Source of the DNA: Dongia_A sp039808885
GTDB lineage: Bacteria; Pseudomonadota; Alphaproteobacteria; Dongiales; Dongiaceae
Assembly: GCA_039808885.1 (NCBI GenBank)
Contig: JBDHTX010000017.1
Location: 30,671 to 94,670 of the forward strand
DNA length: 64,000 nucleotides
Direction of reading: 5' to 3'
Shown here: piece after piece, positions 33,401 through 44,061 of the stretch
Position numbering within the stretch: position 1 is the stretch's first letter
How the letters are laid out: each line of letters begins with the position of its first letter
Notes under the pieces: generated by a model
The model's input: the letters and a program-made list of their open reading frames with translations, nothing else
Told to the model about the DNA's origin: nothing
Databases searched by the model: none
Made by a program: the position numbers and the translations under genes

Positions 33401-34831
33401 TCACCAGAGCGGATCGATCGGCGTCGGCAGGCCGTGCTGCGCCTCGATCACCTCGGCGGCGTCGAGGGCGAGATTCTCGCGGTAGCGGCCGGCTATGACC
33501 TGGACGCCGAGCGGCAGCCCCTTCGGCGCGCCATCCGCCTGGGTCAGGCCGACCGGCACGGCGGCGGCGGGGAAGCCGAGCAGGTTGACCGTCACCATCA
33601 GGGCCTGGGATTTCAGCACATGCTGGGTGCGCGCCATGTCGGTGGTGTCGAAGCCGATCTCGAAGGGCAGGTCGCCACAATTGGGACCGACCAGCACCGG
33701 ATACTGCTCGAGGAACAGCGACCATTCGCGGCGGTGCTTGGTGATCTCGGAAAGCCCCTTGATGTACTCGCCGATGCTGATCGGCGGCATCGCGTCGCGC
33801 CAGAAGCCGACCGCCTTCACCGCCAGCGGGTCGGCATTGGCGGCGATGGTGTCCCACAGCGTCTCGCGGATGTCGGCCGCGACCAGCTTCATCCACAGAT
33901 CGGTCGCCGCCTGGATCGAGGGCGGCGTCACCTCCTCGACGATATAGCCGGCCTCGGCCAAGGCCGCGCCGGCCTTGCGCACCGCGGCCGCCACCTCGGG
34001 ATGCACGTAGAGGCCGTGCGCCTCGACGACCAGGCCGACCTTGATCGGGCGCTGCACCGGCTTGCCGTGGTGCTGTGCGGGCACCCACCAGGGATCGCGC
34101 GGATCGCGGCCGCTCATCGCGGCAAGGCCGAGGCGCACATCCTTCACGCGCCGCGCCAAGGGCCCCTGCACGGCGAACAGTGCGATGGTCGGCGGCCGCT
34201 CACCCTGGGCGGAGGGATTGAAGGCGGGCACCTTGCCCGTGGTCGGCCGGATGCCGGCGATGCCGCAGCAATAGGCCGGATAGCGGATCGACCCGCCATA
34301 GTCGTTGCCGTGCGAGATCGGCCCGATGCCGGCAGCGATTGCCGATCCCGCGCCGCCGGAGGAACCGCCCGGCGTGCGGCCCTTGGCCCAGGGATTGAAG
34401 GTGCGGCCGCGCAGCGCGTTGTCGGTGTCCCAGCGCAGCGAATAGGCCGGCGCGTTGGTGCGGCCGATGAAGATGGCGCCGGCCTTGCGCCAGTTGGCGA
34501 CCACGGGGCTGTCGGCCGGCGCGATCAGGTCCTTGTAGGCGACCACGCCGTTGGGCGTCGGCAGGTCCTTCTGGTCGATGTTCTCCTTGGTACTGACCGG
34601 CACGCCGTGCAGCGGGCCCAGCGCCTCGCCGCGCTTGACCGCGAGATCGGCGGCGGCGGCGTCGCGCAAGGCGGTCTCGGCGATCTGGAAGGTGATGGCG
34701 TTCAGCTTCGGATTGACCGCGTCGAGGCGCCTGAGACAGGATTCCGTCGCCTCGCGGCTCGACACCTTCCTGAGGCGGATCGCCTGGGCCAGCTCCACCG
34801 CATCCCATTGCCACAATTCCGTACCGCTCAT
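33401..34831 (-). CDS. Amidase (amidase signature family)
   Basis: 476 residues with a GGGGAG ribosome-binding site. The amidase-signature Ser-Ser-Lys triad is visible: the Lys in LHGVPVSTKENIDQKDLPTP, and the Gly/Ser-rich core TPGGSSGGAGSAIAAGIGPI continuing into HGNDYGGSIRYPA, which contains the cis-Ser and the nucleophile Ser. It hydrolyses an amide bond in the cytoplasm. It is not likely to be GatA because no gatB/gatC neighbours are present. The surroundings (D-aminopeptidase, formamidase, peptide ABC transporter) point to amide or peptide catabolism. Confidence 0.92.
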   Translation of the reverse strand: MSGTELWQWDAVELAQAIRLRKVSSREATESCLRRLDAVNPKLNAITFQIAETALRDAAAADLAVKRGEALGPLHGVPVSTKENIDQKDLPTPNGVVAYKDLIAPADSPVVANWRKAGAIFIGRTNAPAYSLRWDTDNALRGRTFNPWAKGRTPGGSSGGAGSAIAAGIGPISHGNDYGGSIRYPAYCCGIAGIRPTTGKVPAFNPSAQGERPPTIALFAVQGPLARRVKDVRLGLAAMSGRDPRDPWWVPAQHHGKPVQRPIKVGLVVEAHGLYVHPEVAAAVRKAGAALAEAGYIVEEVTPPSIQAATDLWMKLVAADIRETLWDTIAANADPLAVKAVGFWRDAMPPISIGEYIKGLSEITKHRREWSLFLEQYPVLVGPNCGDLPFEIGFDTTDMARTQHVLKSQALMVTVNLLGFPAAAVPVGLTQADGAPKGLPLGVQVIAGRYRENLALDAAEVIEAQHGLPTPIDPLW

Positions 34832-34923
34832 GATCGCTCCCCTGGATTGAGAGCGCGACGGTAGCGCGGCGCTGGACGAATGCCAATCGGTTGCTAAAGT
34901 GCGGCAGCAAACCTGGGGGAAAC

Positions 34924-35721
34924 ATGAAAGTCTATCTGAGCGCCGATATCGAGGGCACTGCGGGCATCACCACCTGGCCCGAGGCCGAGATGCACGATCC
35001 GAACTATCCCGAGCATCGCGAGAAGATGACGCGCGAAGTGCTGGCCGCCTGCGATGGCGCCATCGCGGCGGGGGCCAAGGACATCCTGATCAAGGATGCG
35101 CATGACACTGGGCGGAACATCCTGCAGAAGGACCTGCCGGAATGCGCGCGGCTCATCCGTGGCTGGAGCGGGCATCCCTTCAGCATGGTGCAGGAGATCG
35201 ATGCCACGTTCGACGCGGCGATGCTCCTCGGCTATCACTCCAAGGCGGGCGACGAGACCAATCCGCTGGCCCACACGTTAACGCTGCGCATCATGCGCAT
35301 GCACCTGAACGGCGAGCCGACCTCGGAATTCCTGCTGCAGACCTATGCCGCCGCCTATGTCGGCGTGCCGGTGGTGTTCGTCTCTGGCGACAAGCAGCTC
35401 TGCGCCGACGCCAAGGCGATCAACCCCGGCATCGTCGCCGTCCCGGTCAGCGAGGGGCGCGGACCCTCCACCATTTCGCTGGCGCCCAAAGCCTCCTGCA
35501 AGCGGATCAAGGAAGGTGTCGAGAAGGCGCTGAACGGCAACCTGAGGAAATCGCTGGTGAAGCTGCCAAAGCGCTTCACCCTGGAGGTCGAGTATTCCAA
35601 CCCGGTGAACGCCTACAAGGCCTCCTGGTATCCGGGGGCCAAGCATATCGGCAACCGCAAGGTCCGCTTCGAGACGCGGGACTATTTCGAGGTCGCGCGG
35701 GCGCTGAAATTCATCGCCTGA
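34924..35721 (+). CDS. dppA: D-aminopeptidase, peptidase family M55 (DppA-like)
   Basis: 265 residues from the ATG at 34924 (CTGGGGGAAAC site). Zinc ligands of DppA are all visible: Asp8 and Glu10 in YLSADIEGTAGI, His in LIKDAHDTGRN, His in AMLLGYHSKAGDE and Glu in GEPTSEFLLQTYAAAY. DppA of Bacillus is a decameric D-Ala-D-Ala/D-peptide hydrolase encoded in a dipeptide ABC operon, matching the nearby transporter here. Divergent from the amidase gene. Confidence 0.92.
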   Translation: MKVYLSADIEGTAGITTWPEAEMHDPNYPEHREKMTREVLAACDGAIAAGAKDILIKDAHDTGRNILQKDLPECARLIRGWSGHPFSMVQEIDATFDAAMLLGYHSKAGDETNPLAHTLTLRIMRMHLNGEPTSEFLLQTYAAAYVGVPVVFVSGDKQLCADAKAINPGIVAVPVSEGRGPSTISLAPKASCKRIKEGVEKALNGNLRKSLVKLPKRFTLEVEYSNPVNAYKASWYPGAKHIGNRKVRFETRDYFEVARALKFIA

Positions 35722-35837
35722 CCTTGCCGCGTTGCGCGGCGGTGATGCCGCGCGCGCCGTGCCTGCGCTCCAAGGCCGTGCGGAGTCATCGGCCGCAGCG
35801 TTGCGCGTGGCCTTCGCTGGTGTAAACTCCTGCGGCC

Positions 35838-36869
35838 ATGCTGATCCCGGGGGACATTCCGGCGGGCGCGATTGTGCGCATCGCCGCGGCGAACGACTTC
35901 TCCGGCGTTGTCTCTCTCGCGCCGCTGGCGGGCGGCGCGTCGCGGGAACTCGCTTTCGGCCATGCCGACCGCGCCAACCGGATTCCCAACACCATCGAGA
36001 CGCGCTTCGCCATGGCCTCGGGCTGCAAGGGCTTTACCGCGGCGGCGATCTGGCTGCTGGTGGAGGCGGGGCGGATCGGGCTGGAGACGCGGCTGTCCGA
36101 CTGCGTCAGTTCGCGGCGCTTTCATTTCGGCGACAAGGTCACCGTCGGCCAGCTGCTGAACCACACGTCGGGGGTGCCCGACTATTTCAGCGAGGAGAGC
36201 GAATCCGACTACGGCGCCCTGTGGCGGGAGCGGCCGAGCTACGGCATGCGGACCACGCGGGACTTCCTGCCGCTGTTCGAGACGCGGCCGATGAAAGGCG
36301 CGCCGGGGCAGGGCTTCCTCTACAACAATGCCGGCTTCATCCTCCTGGGCCTGGTGGTGGAGGAGCTGACGGGCCAGGACTTCCGCGATTTCGTCGCCGC
36401 GCGCATCTTCGCGCCCTGCGGCATGACGCGCAGCGGCTATTTCGCGCTGGACGCGCTGCCGGAAAACTGCGCGCAGGGCTATCTCTCGGGGGACCCCGCC
36501 GATCTCCACACCAACCTCTATTCCGTGCCGGCGATCGGCGGCTCCGATGGCGGCGCCTTCACCACGGCGGGGGATCTGCGGCGGTTCTGGCAGGCGCTGC
36601 TGTCCGGTCGGCTGCTGCAGCCGGACAGCGTCGCGTGCATGATCGCGCCCTCGGTGCAGGCCGGCGACGACGGACTCCAATACGGCTACGGCGTCTGGCT
36701 GCGGCAGACGCCGCAGGGGCGGGCGGTCTGGCTCGAAGGCGGCGATCCGGGCGCGGAGCTGGACTCGCTGGTCTGGGTCGAGCACGGCATCGTCGTGACG
36801 GTGCTGTCGAACGTGACCGGCGGCGGGGGCGCGGTCCGCAAGGCCGTGATCGACCTGCTGACCGGCTGA
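35838..36869 (+). CDS. Serine hydrolase of the beta-lactamase/class C PBP family
   Basis: 343 residues. The SxxK motif is SGCK in FAMASGCKGFTAAAIW, YxN is YNN in FLYNNAGFILLGLVVEELTG, and the third-motif region is WLEGGDPGAE. LLNHTSGVPDYFSEES is characteristic of this family (D-aminopeptidase, EstB esterase, DD-peptidase, 6-aminohexanoate-dimer hydrolase). No signal peptide is evident, so probably cytoplasmic. Together with DppA it may process D-amino-acid peptides or amides imported by the adjacent transporter. It is convergent with the ATPase gene, 3 bases away. Confidence 0.88.
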   Translation: MLIPGDIPAGAIVRIAAANDFSGVVSLAPLAGGASRELAFGHADRANRIPNTIETRFAMASGCKGFTAAAIWLLVEAGRIGLETRLSDCVSSRRFHFGDKVTVGQLLNHTSGVPDYFSEESESDYGALWRERPSYGMRTTRDFLPLFETRPMKGAPGQGFLYNNAGFILLGLVVEELTGQDFRDFVAARIFAPCGMTRSGYFALDALPENCAQGYLSGDPADLHTNLYSVPAIGGSDGGAFTTAGDLRRFWQALLSGRLLQPDSVACMIAPSVQAGDDGLQYGYGVWLRQTPQGRAVWLEGGDPGAELDSLVWVEHGIVVTVLSNVTGGGGAVRKAVIDLLTG

Positions 36870-36872
36870 GCG

Positions 36873-38609
<1,737 letters not shown>

Positions 38610-38620
38610 GCTCAGTGGGC

Positions 38621-38806
38621 TCCTTCCCCCCTTGCGGGGGAAGGGTGGGAAGGGGGGTGTTGCAGCGCGAAACCTATCCGCGGAGGCCGAGCGTCGTTAT
38701 CGCCTCCGGCGATGCGCGCCCGCAGGGCGCGACCCCCCATCCGGCTGCGACTAGGCTCGCTGCGCTCGCCAAGTCTCCGCTGCCTTCCCCCGCAAGGGGG
38801 GAAGGA
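38621..38806 (-). repeat. Dispersed palindromic repeat of about 190 bp, copy B (inverted)
   Basis: The reverse complement of copy A at 26204-26394, with the same CCTTCCCCC / GGGGGAAGG ends and the same internal stems. It lies inside the transporter operon, between the formamidase and ATPase genes, so its RNA hairpin would be transcribed and could modulate expression of the ATPase. Confidence 0.85.
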
Positions 38807-38829
38807 AAAATAGTGGTGGGATAACAGAT

Positions 38830-39786
38830 TCAATCCAGCACCACCCGCGGGAAATACAGGCTCACCACCCAGTTCGGCATGTCGACGATCTCGCTGATGC
38901 GGAGGTCGCCGCAGACGGAGCAGAGCATGTAGGCCTCGACCGCCGAGATGTTGTGCCGCCGGGTGAGCAGATCGATCATGCCGCTGACCGCCGCCCGCGC
39001 GCCCTCGAACAAATCCGGGGCGATGCCGGTGGTGACGTCGTAGCCCTTCTCGTCCAGGTGGCGCGAGACGGGGCCTGGCGTGCGGAAGCGCGGCATCTTC
39101 AGGTTGGCGCCCTTCACCAGGTCCAGCTTCAGCGTCACCTTGTGCTGGCTCTCGATGGCGGTGCCGCAGACCTCGCCGTCGCCCTGCGCCGCATGCGGGT
39201 CGCCGATGGAGAAGAGGGCGCCCGGGACCTCGATGGGCAGGAACAGCTCGGCGCCGAGGGACAGGTCGCGGATGTCCATGTTGCCGCCGACCTGGCGCGG
39301 CGGCACCACGGAATGCAGGCCGGGCTCGGCCGGGGCGACGCCGATGGTGCCGCAGAAGGGCTTCAGCGGCACGGCGGCGAGACCGCCGAACATCGCCGGC
39401 TGGGTCAGGCTGGCATCGTATTTCCAGATATGCAGCGCAGGGTCCTTGAACTGGTCGGCCAGCAGCCCGAAGCCCGGGATGTTCGCCGTCCAGCCCCAGC
39501 CGCTGTTCTCGAAGCCGAGGAAGGTGATGCGCAGGGCGTCGCCCGGCTCGGCCCCATCCACTTCGATGGGGCCGAGAGTCGGGTTGATCTTGCCGAAATC
39601 CAGGCGCCCCAGATCGCCCGCGGTCCAGTCCGGCGTGATCTGGCCGCAGGACGGGTCGAGGCACTCGAATTCGAGCACATCGCCCGGCGCCGCTTTCGCG
39701 ATCGGCGGGTTGGCGTTGTTCCAGCCGATATGGTGCTGGTGGCCGTGGATCGTCTTGACCGGGCCGTGCGGGTGATTGTGGCGCAT
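38830..39786 (-). CDS. Acetamidase/formamidase family protein
   Basis: 318 residues of the FmdA/AmdA fold. Family blocks: ARGDVLEFE-like PGDVLEFECLDPSCGQI, GPIEVDGAEPGDALRITFLG, CGTIGVAPAEPGLHSVVPP, GGNMDIRDLSLGAELFLPIE, IGDPHAAQGDGEVCGTAIES and YMLCSVCGDLRISEIVDMPN. These metal-dependent amidohydrolases release ammonia from formamide or acetamide; the family also includes enzymes with other substrates. It lies in the ABC operon directly after the second binding protein, suggesting that the imported compound is an amide or yields one. Confidence 0.92.
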   Translation of the reverse strand: MRHNHPHGPVKTIHGHQHHIGWNNANPPIAKAAPGDVLEFECLDPSCGQITPDWTAGDLGRLDFGKINPTLGPIEVDGAEPGDALRITFLGFENSGWGWTANIPGFGLLADQFKDPALHIWKYDASLTQPAMFGGLAAVPLKPFCGTIGVAPAEPGLHSVVPPRQVGGNMDIRDLSLGAELFLPIEVPGALFSIGDPHAAQGDGEVCGTAIESQHKVTLKLDLVKGANLKMPRFRTPGPVSRHLDEKGYDVTTGIAPDLFEGARAAVSGMIDLLTRRHNISAVEAYMLCSVCGDLRISEIVDMPNWVVSLYFPRVVLD

Positions 39787-39796
39787 GGCGTTGCTC

Positions 39797-41416
39797 CTAT
39801 TGCTTCAGCCAGACCGCATCGAAGGGGAAGGGCTGGCTGATGATGTCACTGAACATCTCCGGCCCGCCCTGCAGACGCTCGGAGCGCAGCGAGTAGCGGT
39901 TCGGATTGAACAGCGGCACCCAGGCCGCATCCTTGTCCATGATGTCGGCCATGATCTTGGTCCAGGTGTCGAGGCGCTCCTGCGCCCGCGCCGGATCGGC
40001 GATGGCGTCGGCGGCCTTGGCGCGGTCGTCGATCTCCTTGTTGCAGTAGAACGACCAGTTGTAGCCGCCCTCCACCGCGCCCGAACAGCCGAGGATCGCA
40101 GTGTAGAAGTTCGACGGATCGGGGAAGTCGGCATACCACTCGGTCAAGGTCATCGGCGTGCCGTCCGGCTTGCCGGCGGTGCCGACGAAGGTGGCGAGGT
40201 CGAGGCCCTTCAGCTCCGCCTTGATGCCCACGGCGGCCAGGTCCTGCTGGATCGACTGCGCCATGCGCGGCCAGGGATCGACACTCTGGAAGTAGAGCTC
40301 GGTCGTGAAGCCGTCGGCGAGGCCGGCCTCCTTCAGCAGCTCCTTGGCCTTGTTCGGGTCGTAGGGATAGCCCTGGTATTTCGGGTCATAGCCCGCCATG
40401 GCCGGCGGCAGGACCTGGCCGGTGACGGTGCCGCGGTTGTTCAGCACCTGGACCAGGCGCTGCTTGTTGATCGCCATGTTGACGGCGCGGCGCACCCGCA
40501 CATCGTCGAACGGCTTGATGTTGAAATTCATCGTCATGTAGTTGGTGTTGAGCTGGCCCGAGGTGACGAAGCGGTCCTTCAGGCTGGCATCCTGCGAGAC
40601 TTCGAGGTATTTCGCCGGCGGAAAGATCTCGCCCAGCGTGTCGGCCTCGTTCTTCTGCACGCGCAGCACACCGACCGTCGGCTCCAGGCCGAATTGCAGG
40701 ATGTATTTGTCGATATAGGGCCGGCCGTCCTTGTTCCAGTCCGGGTTGCGCTCCAGCACGATCTGCTGGCCGGGGCTGTATTCGGTCATCTTGTAGGCGC
40801 CGGTGCCCACCGCGTGATGGGTGAAGTCCTGGCCGTATTGCTCGGCCACTTCCTTCGGCACGGCGAAGGAGAAGTTGAGGGCGAAAACGTGCAGCATGGT
40901 GGCGTTCGGCTCGGTCAGCTGGAACACCACGGTGTAGTCGTCCGGCGTGGTGATGCCGGACATCTCGGTCGCCTTGCCGTCCAGCATGTCCTGGCAGCCC
41001 GGGATGCCGGTGAAATAGCCGGCGCCGGGCGACTGGGTGTCGGCCTTGCAGACGCGCTCGATCGAATACTTGATGTCGGCGGCCTTCAGCTCGCGGCCAT
41101 TGTGGAACTTCACGCCGTGGCGCAGCTTGAAGGTATAGGTCTTGCCGTCGGCCGAAATCTCGTAGCTCTCGGCGAGGTCGGGCACCAGCTCGCTGGTGCC
41201 GGGCTTGTAATCCATCAGTCCGTCGAACACCGCCTTGATCGGCGTCCAGCTCTGCACGGTGTAGCCGATGGCCGGGTCCATGGAATCGAAATCGTCCTTG
41301 AAGACGATGGTCGCGGTGCCGCCGCGCTGCGGCTCATCCGCCTCGGCGGAATACATTGGCGCGGCGAATGAGGTCAGGGCTAGGGCGGCTGCAAGGGGAA
41401 GCAGATAGCGAGACAT
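39797..41416 (-). CDS. Peptide/opine-type ABC transporter substrate-binding protein 1
   Basis: 539 residues. The signal peptide (LLPLAAALALTSFAAPMYSA) is followed by a family 5 solute-binding protein: DFDSMDPAIGYTVQSWTPIK, LVPDLAESYEISADGKTYTF, KLRHGVKFHNGRELKAADIK, VNMAINKQRLVQVLNNRGTV, DYTVVFQLTEPNATMLHVFA. Periplasmic. A close paralogue is encoded immediately upstream in the operon (41473-43104), so the transporter has two alternative receptors. Confidence 0.94.
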   Translation of the reverse strand: MSRYLLPLAAALALTSFAAPMYSAEADEPQRGGTATIVFKDDFDSMDPAIGYTVQSWTPIKAVFDGLMDYKPGTSELVPDLAESYEISADGKTYTFKLRHGVKFHNGRELKAADIKYSIERVCKADTQSPGAGYFTGIPGCQDMLDGKATEMSGITTPDDYTVVFQLTEPNATMLHVFALNFSFAVPKEVAEQYGQDFTHHAVGTGAYKMTEYSPGQQIVLERNPDWNKDGRPYIDKYILQFGLEPTVGVLRVQKNEADTLGEIFPPAKYLEVSQDASLKDRFVTSGQLNTNYMTMNFNIKPFDDVRVRRAVNMAINKQRLVQVLNNRGTVTGQVLPPAMAGYDPKYQGYPYDPNKAKELLKEAGLADGFTTELYFQSVDPWPRMAQSIQQDLAAVGIKAELKGLDLATFVGTAGKPDGTPMTLTEWYADFPDPSNFYTAILGCSGAVEGGYNWSFYCNKEIDDRAKAADAIADPARAQERLDTWTKIMADIMDKDAAWVPLFNPNRYSLRSERLQGGPEMFSDIISQPFPFDAVWLKQ

Positions 41417-41440
41417 GAGGCACTCCCTGGCGAAAGGCGA

Positions 41441-41463
41441 GGGCGGGCCGTATCGGCCCGCCC
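41441..41463. repeat. Perfect hairpin between the two binding-protein genes
   Basis: A 10-bp perfect stem GGGCGGGCCG / CGGCCCGCCC with a TAT loop and no T-run. It lies just downstream of the upstream binding-protein gene in the direction of transcription, the usual place for mRNA-stabilising hairpins that raise binding-protein levels relative to other operon products. Confidence 0.75.
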
Positions 41464-41472
41464 TTCTGGGTG

Positions 41473-43104
41473 TTATTGCGCGTCGGTAGCGTAGACTTCG
41501 TCATAGTTGATCGGGATGTGGATCGGGTCGGCGAAGACGCCGGCCGGTCCGTCGATCCGCTTCGAACGGATGATATAGGCCTTCTCGTTGAAGATCGGCG
41601 CCCAGGGCGCGTCGGCCATCAGATCGGTGAAGATCTTGCCCCAGGCCGCGGCGCGCTTCTCCGTATCGGCCGGATTCGTCATCGCATTGGCTTCGTCGGC
41701 GCGCTTGTCGAGCTCCGGGTTGCAGTACCACGACCAGTTCCAGCCGCCGTCGACCGCGCCCGCGCAACCGAGGATCACGGTGTAGAAGTTGCTGGGGTCG
41801 GGGAAGTCGGCGATCCAGGCCATGCCGCCGGACCAGATCATCGGCGCGCCGTCCTTCTTGCCGCCAGCGGCGATGACGTTGCCCTGATCCAGGTTCTGCA
41901 GCTTGGCCTTGATGCCGATGGCGGCGAGGTCCTGCTGGATCGCCTGGGCGATGCGCGGCTGCGGATCGGTGTTGGCGACGTAGAGGTCGGTCTCGAAGCC
42001 GTCGGCGAGACCCGCTTCCTTCAGCTTCGCCTTGGCGCCCTCGACGTCATAGGCATAGCCCTTGAAGCTCTTGTCGTAACCGGGCATGGCTGGCGGCAGC
42101 GGCTGGTTCGCCGGCACCGCGCGGTTGTTGATGATCTGGACGATGCGGTCCTTGTTGATCGCCATGTTGACCGCCTGGCGCACCAGCACGTTGTCGAACG
42201 GCTTGATATTGACGTTCATGGTCACGTAGCCGGTCTGCAGCTGGTCGGCGACGATCACCTGGTCCTTCCAGGCCGGGTCATTCATGACTTCGGTGAACTT
42301 GGCCGGCGGAATCATGTCTCCGGGGAAGTCGATCTCACCCTTTTGCAGGCGCAACAGGTTCACGACCGGCTCCTGGCCGATCTGGAAATTGATCTTGTCG
42401 AGCTTCGGCACCCCCGGCTTGAAGTAGTCCTTGTTCCGCTCCAGCGTGATCGACTGGCCGGTGGTCCACTCCGTCACCTTGAAGGCGCCGGTGCCGACCG
42501 GCTTGTGGCCGAAATCCGGGCCCTCGGCCTCGACCACTTCCTTCGGCACGACGAAGGAGAAGTTGAGCGCCATCAGGTGCAGCAGGGTGGAATCCGGCCG
42601 GCTCAGCTCGATCTTCACCGTGTAGTCGTCGACCGCGACGACGCCGGCGAGCCCGGTCGCCTTGCCGGCCTGGAAATCGTCGAAGCCCTTCAGCGCGCCG
42701 TAATAGCCGGCGCCGGGCGATTGCGTCGCCGGGTTGCAGGTGCGCTCCAGCGAATACTTCACGTCGGCGGCGGTCATCTCGCGGCCGTTGTGGAACTTCA
42801 CACCGTGGCGCAGCTTGAAGGTGTAGGTGAGGCCGTCGGCGGAGACGTCGTAGCTCTCGGCTAGATCGGGCACCAGCTCGGTGGTGCCGGGCTTGTAGTC
42901 CATCAGGCCGTCGAACACCGACTTGATCACCGACCAGTTCTTCCAGTCATAGCCGATGGCCGGGTCGAGGGTGACCAGGTCGTCCTTGAAGGTGACGGTC
43001 ATTTCGCCGCCCTGCTTGACGTCGGCGAAGGCCGCGTCGAAACAGGCGGGCGCCGCGACCAGCATGGCGGCGAGGGATACCGAAGCGAGCAAGCGTTTCA
43101 TCAT
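41473..43104 (-). CDS. Peptide/opine-type ABC transporter substrate-binding protein 2
   Basis: 543 residues from the first of two adjacent ATGs at 43104 (GGGGAG site). The signal peptide (LLASVSLAAMLVAAPACFDA) is followed by a family 5 binding protein: LVTLDPAIGYDWKNWSVIKS, LVPDLAESYDVSADGLTYTF, KLRHGVKFHNGREMTAADVK, AVNMAINKDRIVQIINNRAV. It aligns throughout with the next gene (same lengths between blocks), so the pair arose by tandem duplication. Periplasmic receptor for the DppB/DppC permease encoded upstream. Confidence 0.94.
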   Translation of the reverse strand: MMKRLLASVSLAAMLVAAPACFDAAFADVKQGGEMTVTFKDDLVTLDPAIGYDWKNWSVIKSVFDGLMDYKPGTTELVPDLAESYDVSADGLTYTFKLRHGVKFHNGREMTAADVKYSLERTCNPATQSPGAGYYGALKGFDDFQAGKATGLAGVVAVDDYTVKIELSRPDSTLLHLMALNFSFVVPKEVVEAEGPDFGHKPVGTGAFKVTEWTTGQSITLERNKDYFKPGVPKLDKINFQIGQEPVVNLLRLQKGEIDFPGDMIPPAKFTEVMNDPAWKDQVIVADQLQTGYVTMNVNIKPFDNVLVRQAVNMAINKDRIVQIINNRAVPANQPLPPAMPGYDKSFKGYAYDVEGAKAKLKEAGLADGFETDLYVANTDPQPRIAQAIQQDLAAIGIKAKLQNLDQGNVIAAGGKKDGAPMIWSGGMAWIADFPDPSNFYTVILGCAGAVDGGWNWSWYCNPELDKRADEANAMTNPADTEKRAAAWGKIFTDLMADAPWAPIFNEKAYIIRSKRIDGPAGVFADPIHIPINYDEVYATDAQ

Positions 43105-43140
43105 TTGTCTCCCCAACGTGGTTTTCGTTGCAGCATTGAG

Positions 43141-44061
43141 CTAGCGCAGCTTGATCCTGGGATCGATGAAGGGCGCCACCAAATCGGCCAGCAGATTGCC
43201 CAGAACGATCGCACAGGCTGAAACCAAGGTTACTCCCATGATGATCGGGATGTCGATTTGCTGGATCGCCTGCCAGGTCAGCTGGCCGATGCCGGGCCAG
43301 CCGAACACCGATTCCACGACGACGATGCCGCTCATGAAGTAGCCGATGTCGATTCCGATCATGGCGATGACCGGCAAGGCGGCGTTCGGCAGCACATGTA
43401 CCGTGACAATCCGCCAGCGATCGAGGCCCTTGGCCCGGGCGGTGCGGACGAAATCCTGGCGCAGCACCTCGATGACGCTGGAGCGGGTGACGCGCGCGTA
43501 CCAGCCGCCGCCGAGCAACCCTAAGGTCACTGCGGGTAAGACAAGGTGCTTGAAGTCGCCATAGCCGCCAATCGGGAACCAGCCCAGCCAATAGGCAAAG
43601 ACGTATAGCAGAGAGAGCGCGATGACGAATTGCGGAGTCGAAACGAAGACCAGCGCGCTGACCATCACCGCCTGGTCCGATGCCGTGCCCCGGCGCGCCG
43701 CCGCGAAGGCGCCGAGGGTGATGCCGATCAACAATTCGCAAAAGATGGCGCCCAGCATCAGCAGGGCGGTGGCGGGCAGGCGCGCGCCGATCAGCTCGGT
43801 CACCTGCGTCCGCTGCAGGTAGGAGCGGCCTAGATCGCCCTGCATCAGCTTCCAGAGATAGCGGCCGTACTGGTTCCAAAGCGGTTGATCGAGGCCGAGC
43901 TGCTCGCGCACCAACTCCACCTGCTCCTTGGTCGCCGTCCGGCCCGCCACCATGCGCGCCGGGTCGGCGGGCAGCCAATGCAGCAGCGCGAAGGTGATGA
44001 TCGACACCCCGAGCAGGATCAGGGCGGTTTGCACCAGGCGGCGGGCGATATAGGCGGGCAT
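43141..44061 (-). CDS. Dipeptide-type ABC transporter permease, DppB subunit
   Basis: 306 residues. IARRLVQTALILLGVSIITF begins the typical DppB N-terminal helix, followed by HWLPADPARMVAGRTATKEQ, LPATALLMLGAIFCELLIGI, VFVSTPQFVIALSLLYVFAY, the EAA loop DFVRTARAKGLDRWRIVTVH and FMSGIVVVESVFGWPGIGQL. It forms the inner-membrane channel together with the DppC subunit, whose gene overlaps it by 1 base. Confidence 0.95.
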   Translation of the reverse strand: MPAYIARRLVQTALILLGVSIITFALLHWLPADPARMVAGRTATKEQVELVREQLGLDQPLWNQYGRYLWKLMQGDLGRSYLQRTQVTELIGARLPATALLMLGAIFCELLIGITLGAFAAARRGTASDQAVMVSALVFVSTPQFVIALSLLYVFAYWLGWFPIGGYGDFKHLVLPAVTLGLLGGGWYARVTRSSVIEVLRQDFVRTARAKGLDRWRIVTVHVLPNAALPVIAMIGIDIGYFMSGIVVVESVFGWPGIGQLTWQAIQQIDIPIIMGVTLVSACAIVLGNLLADLVAPFIDPRIKLR

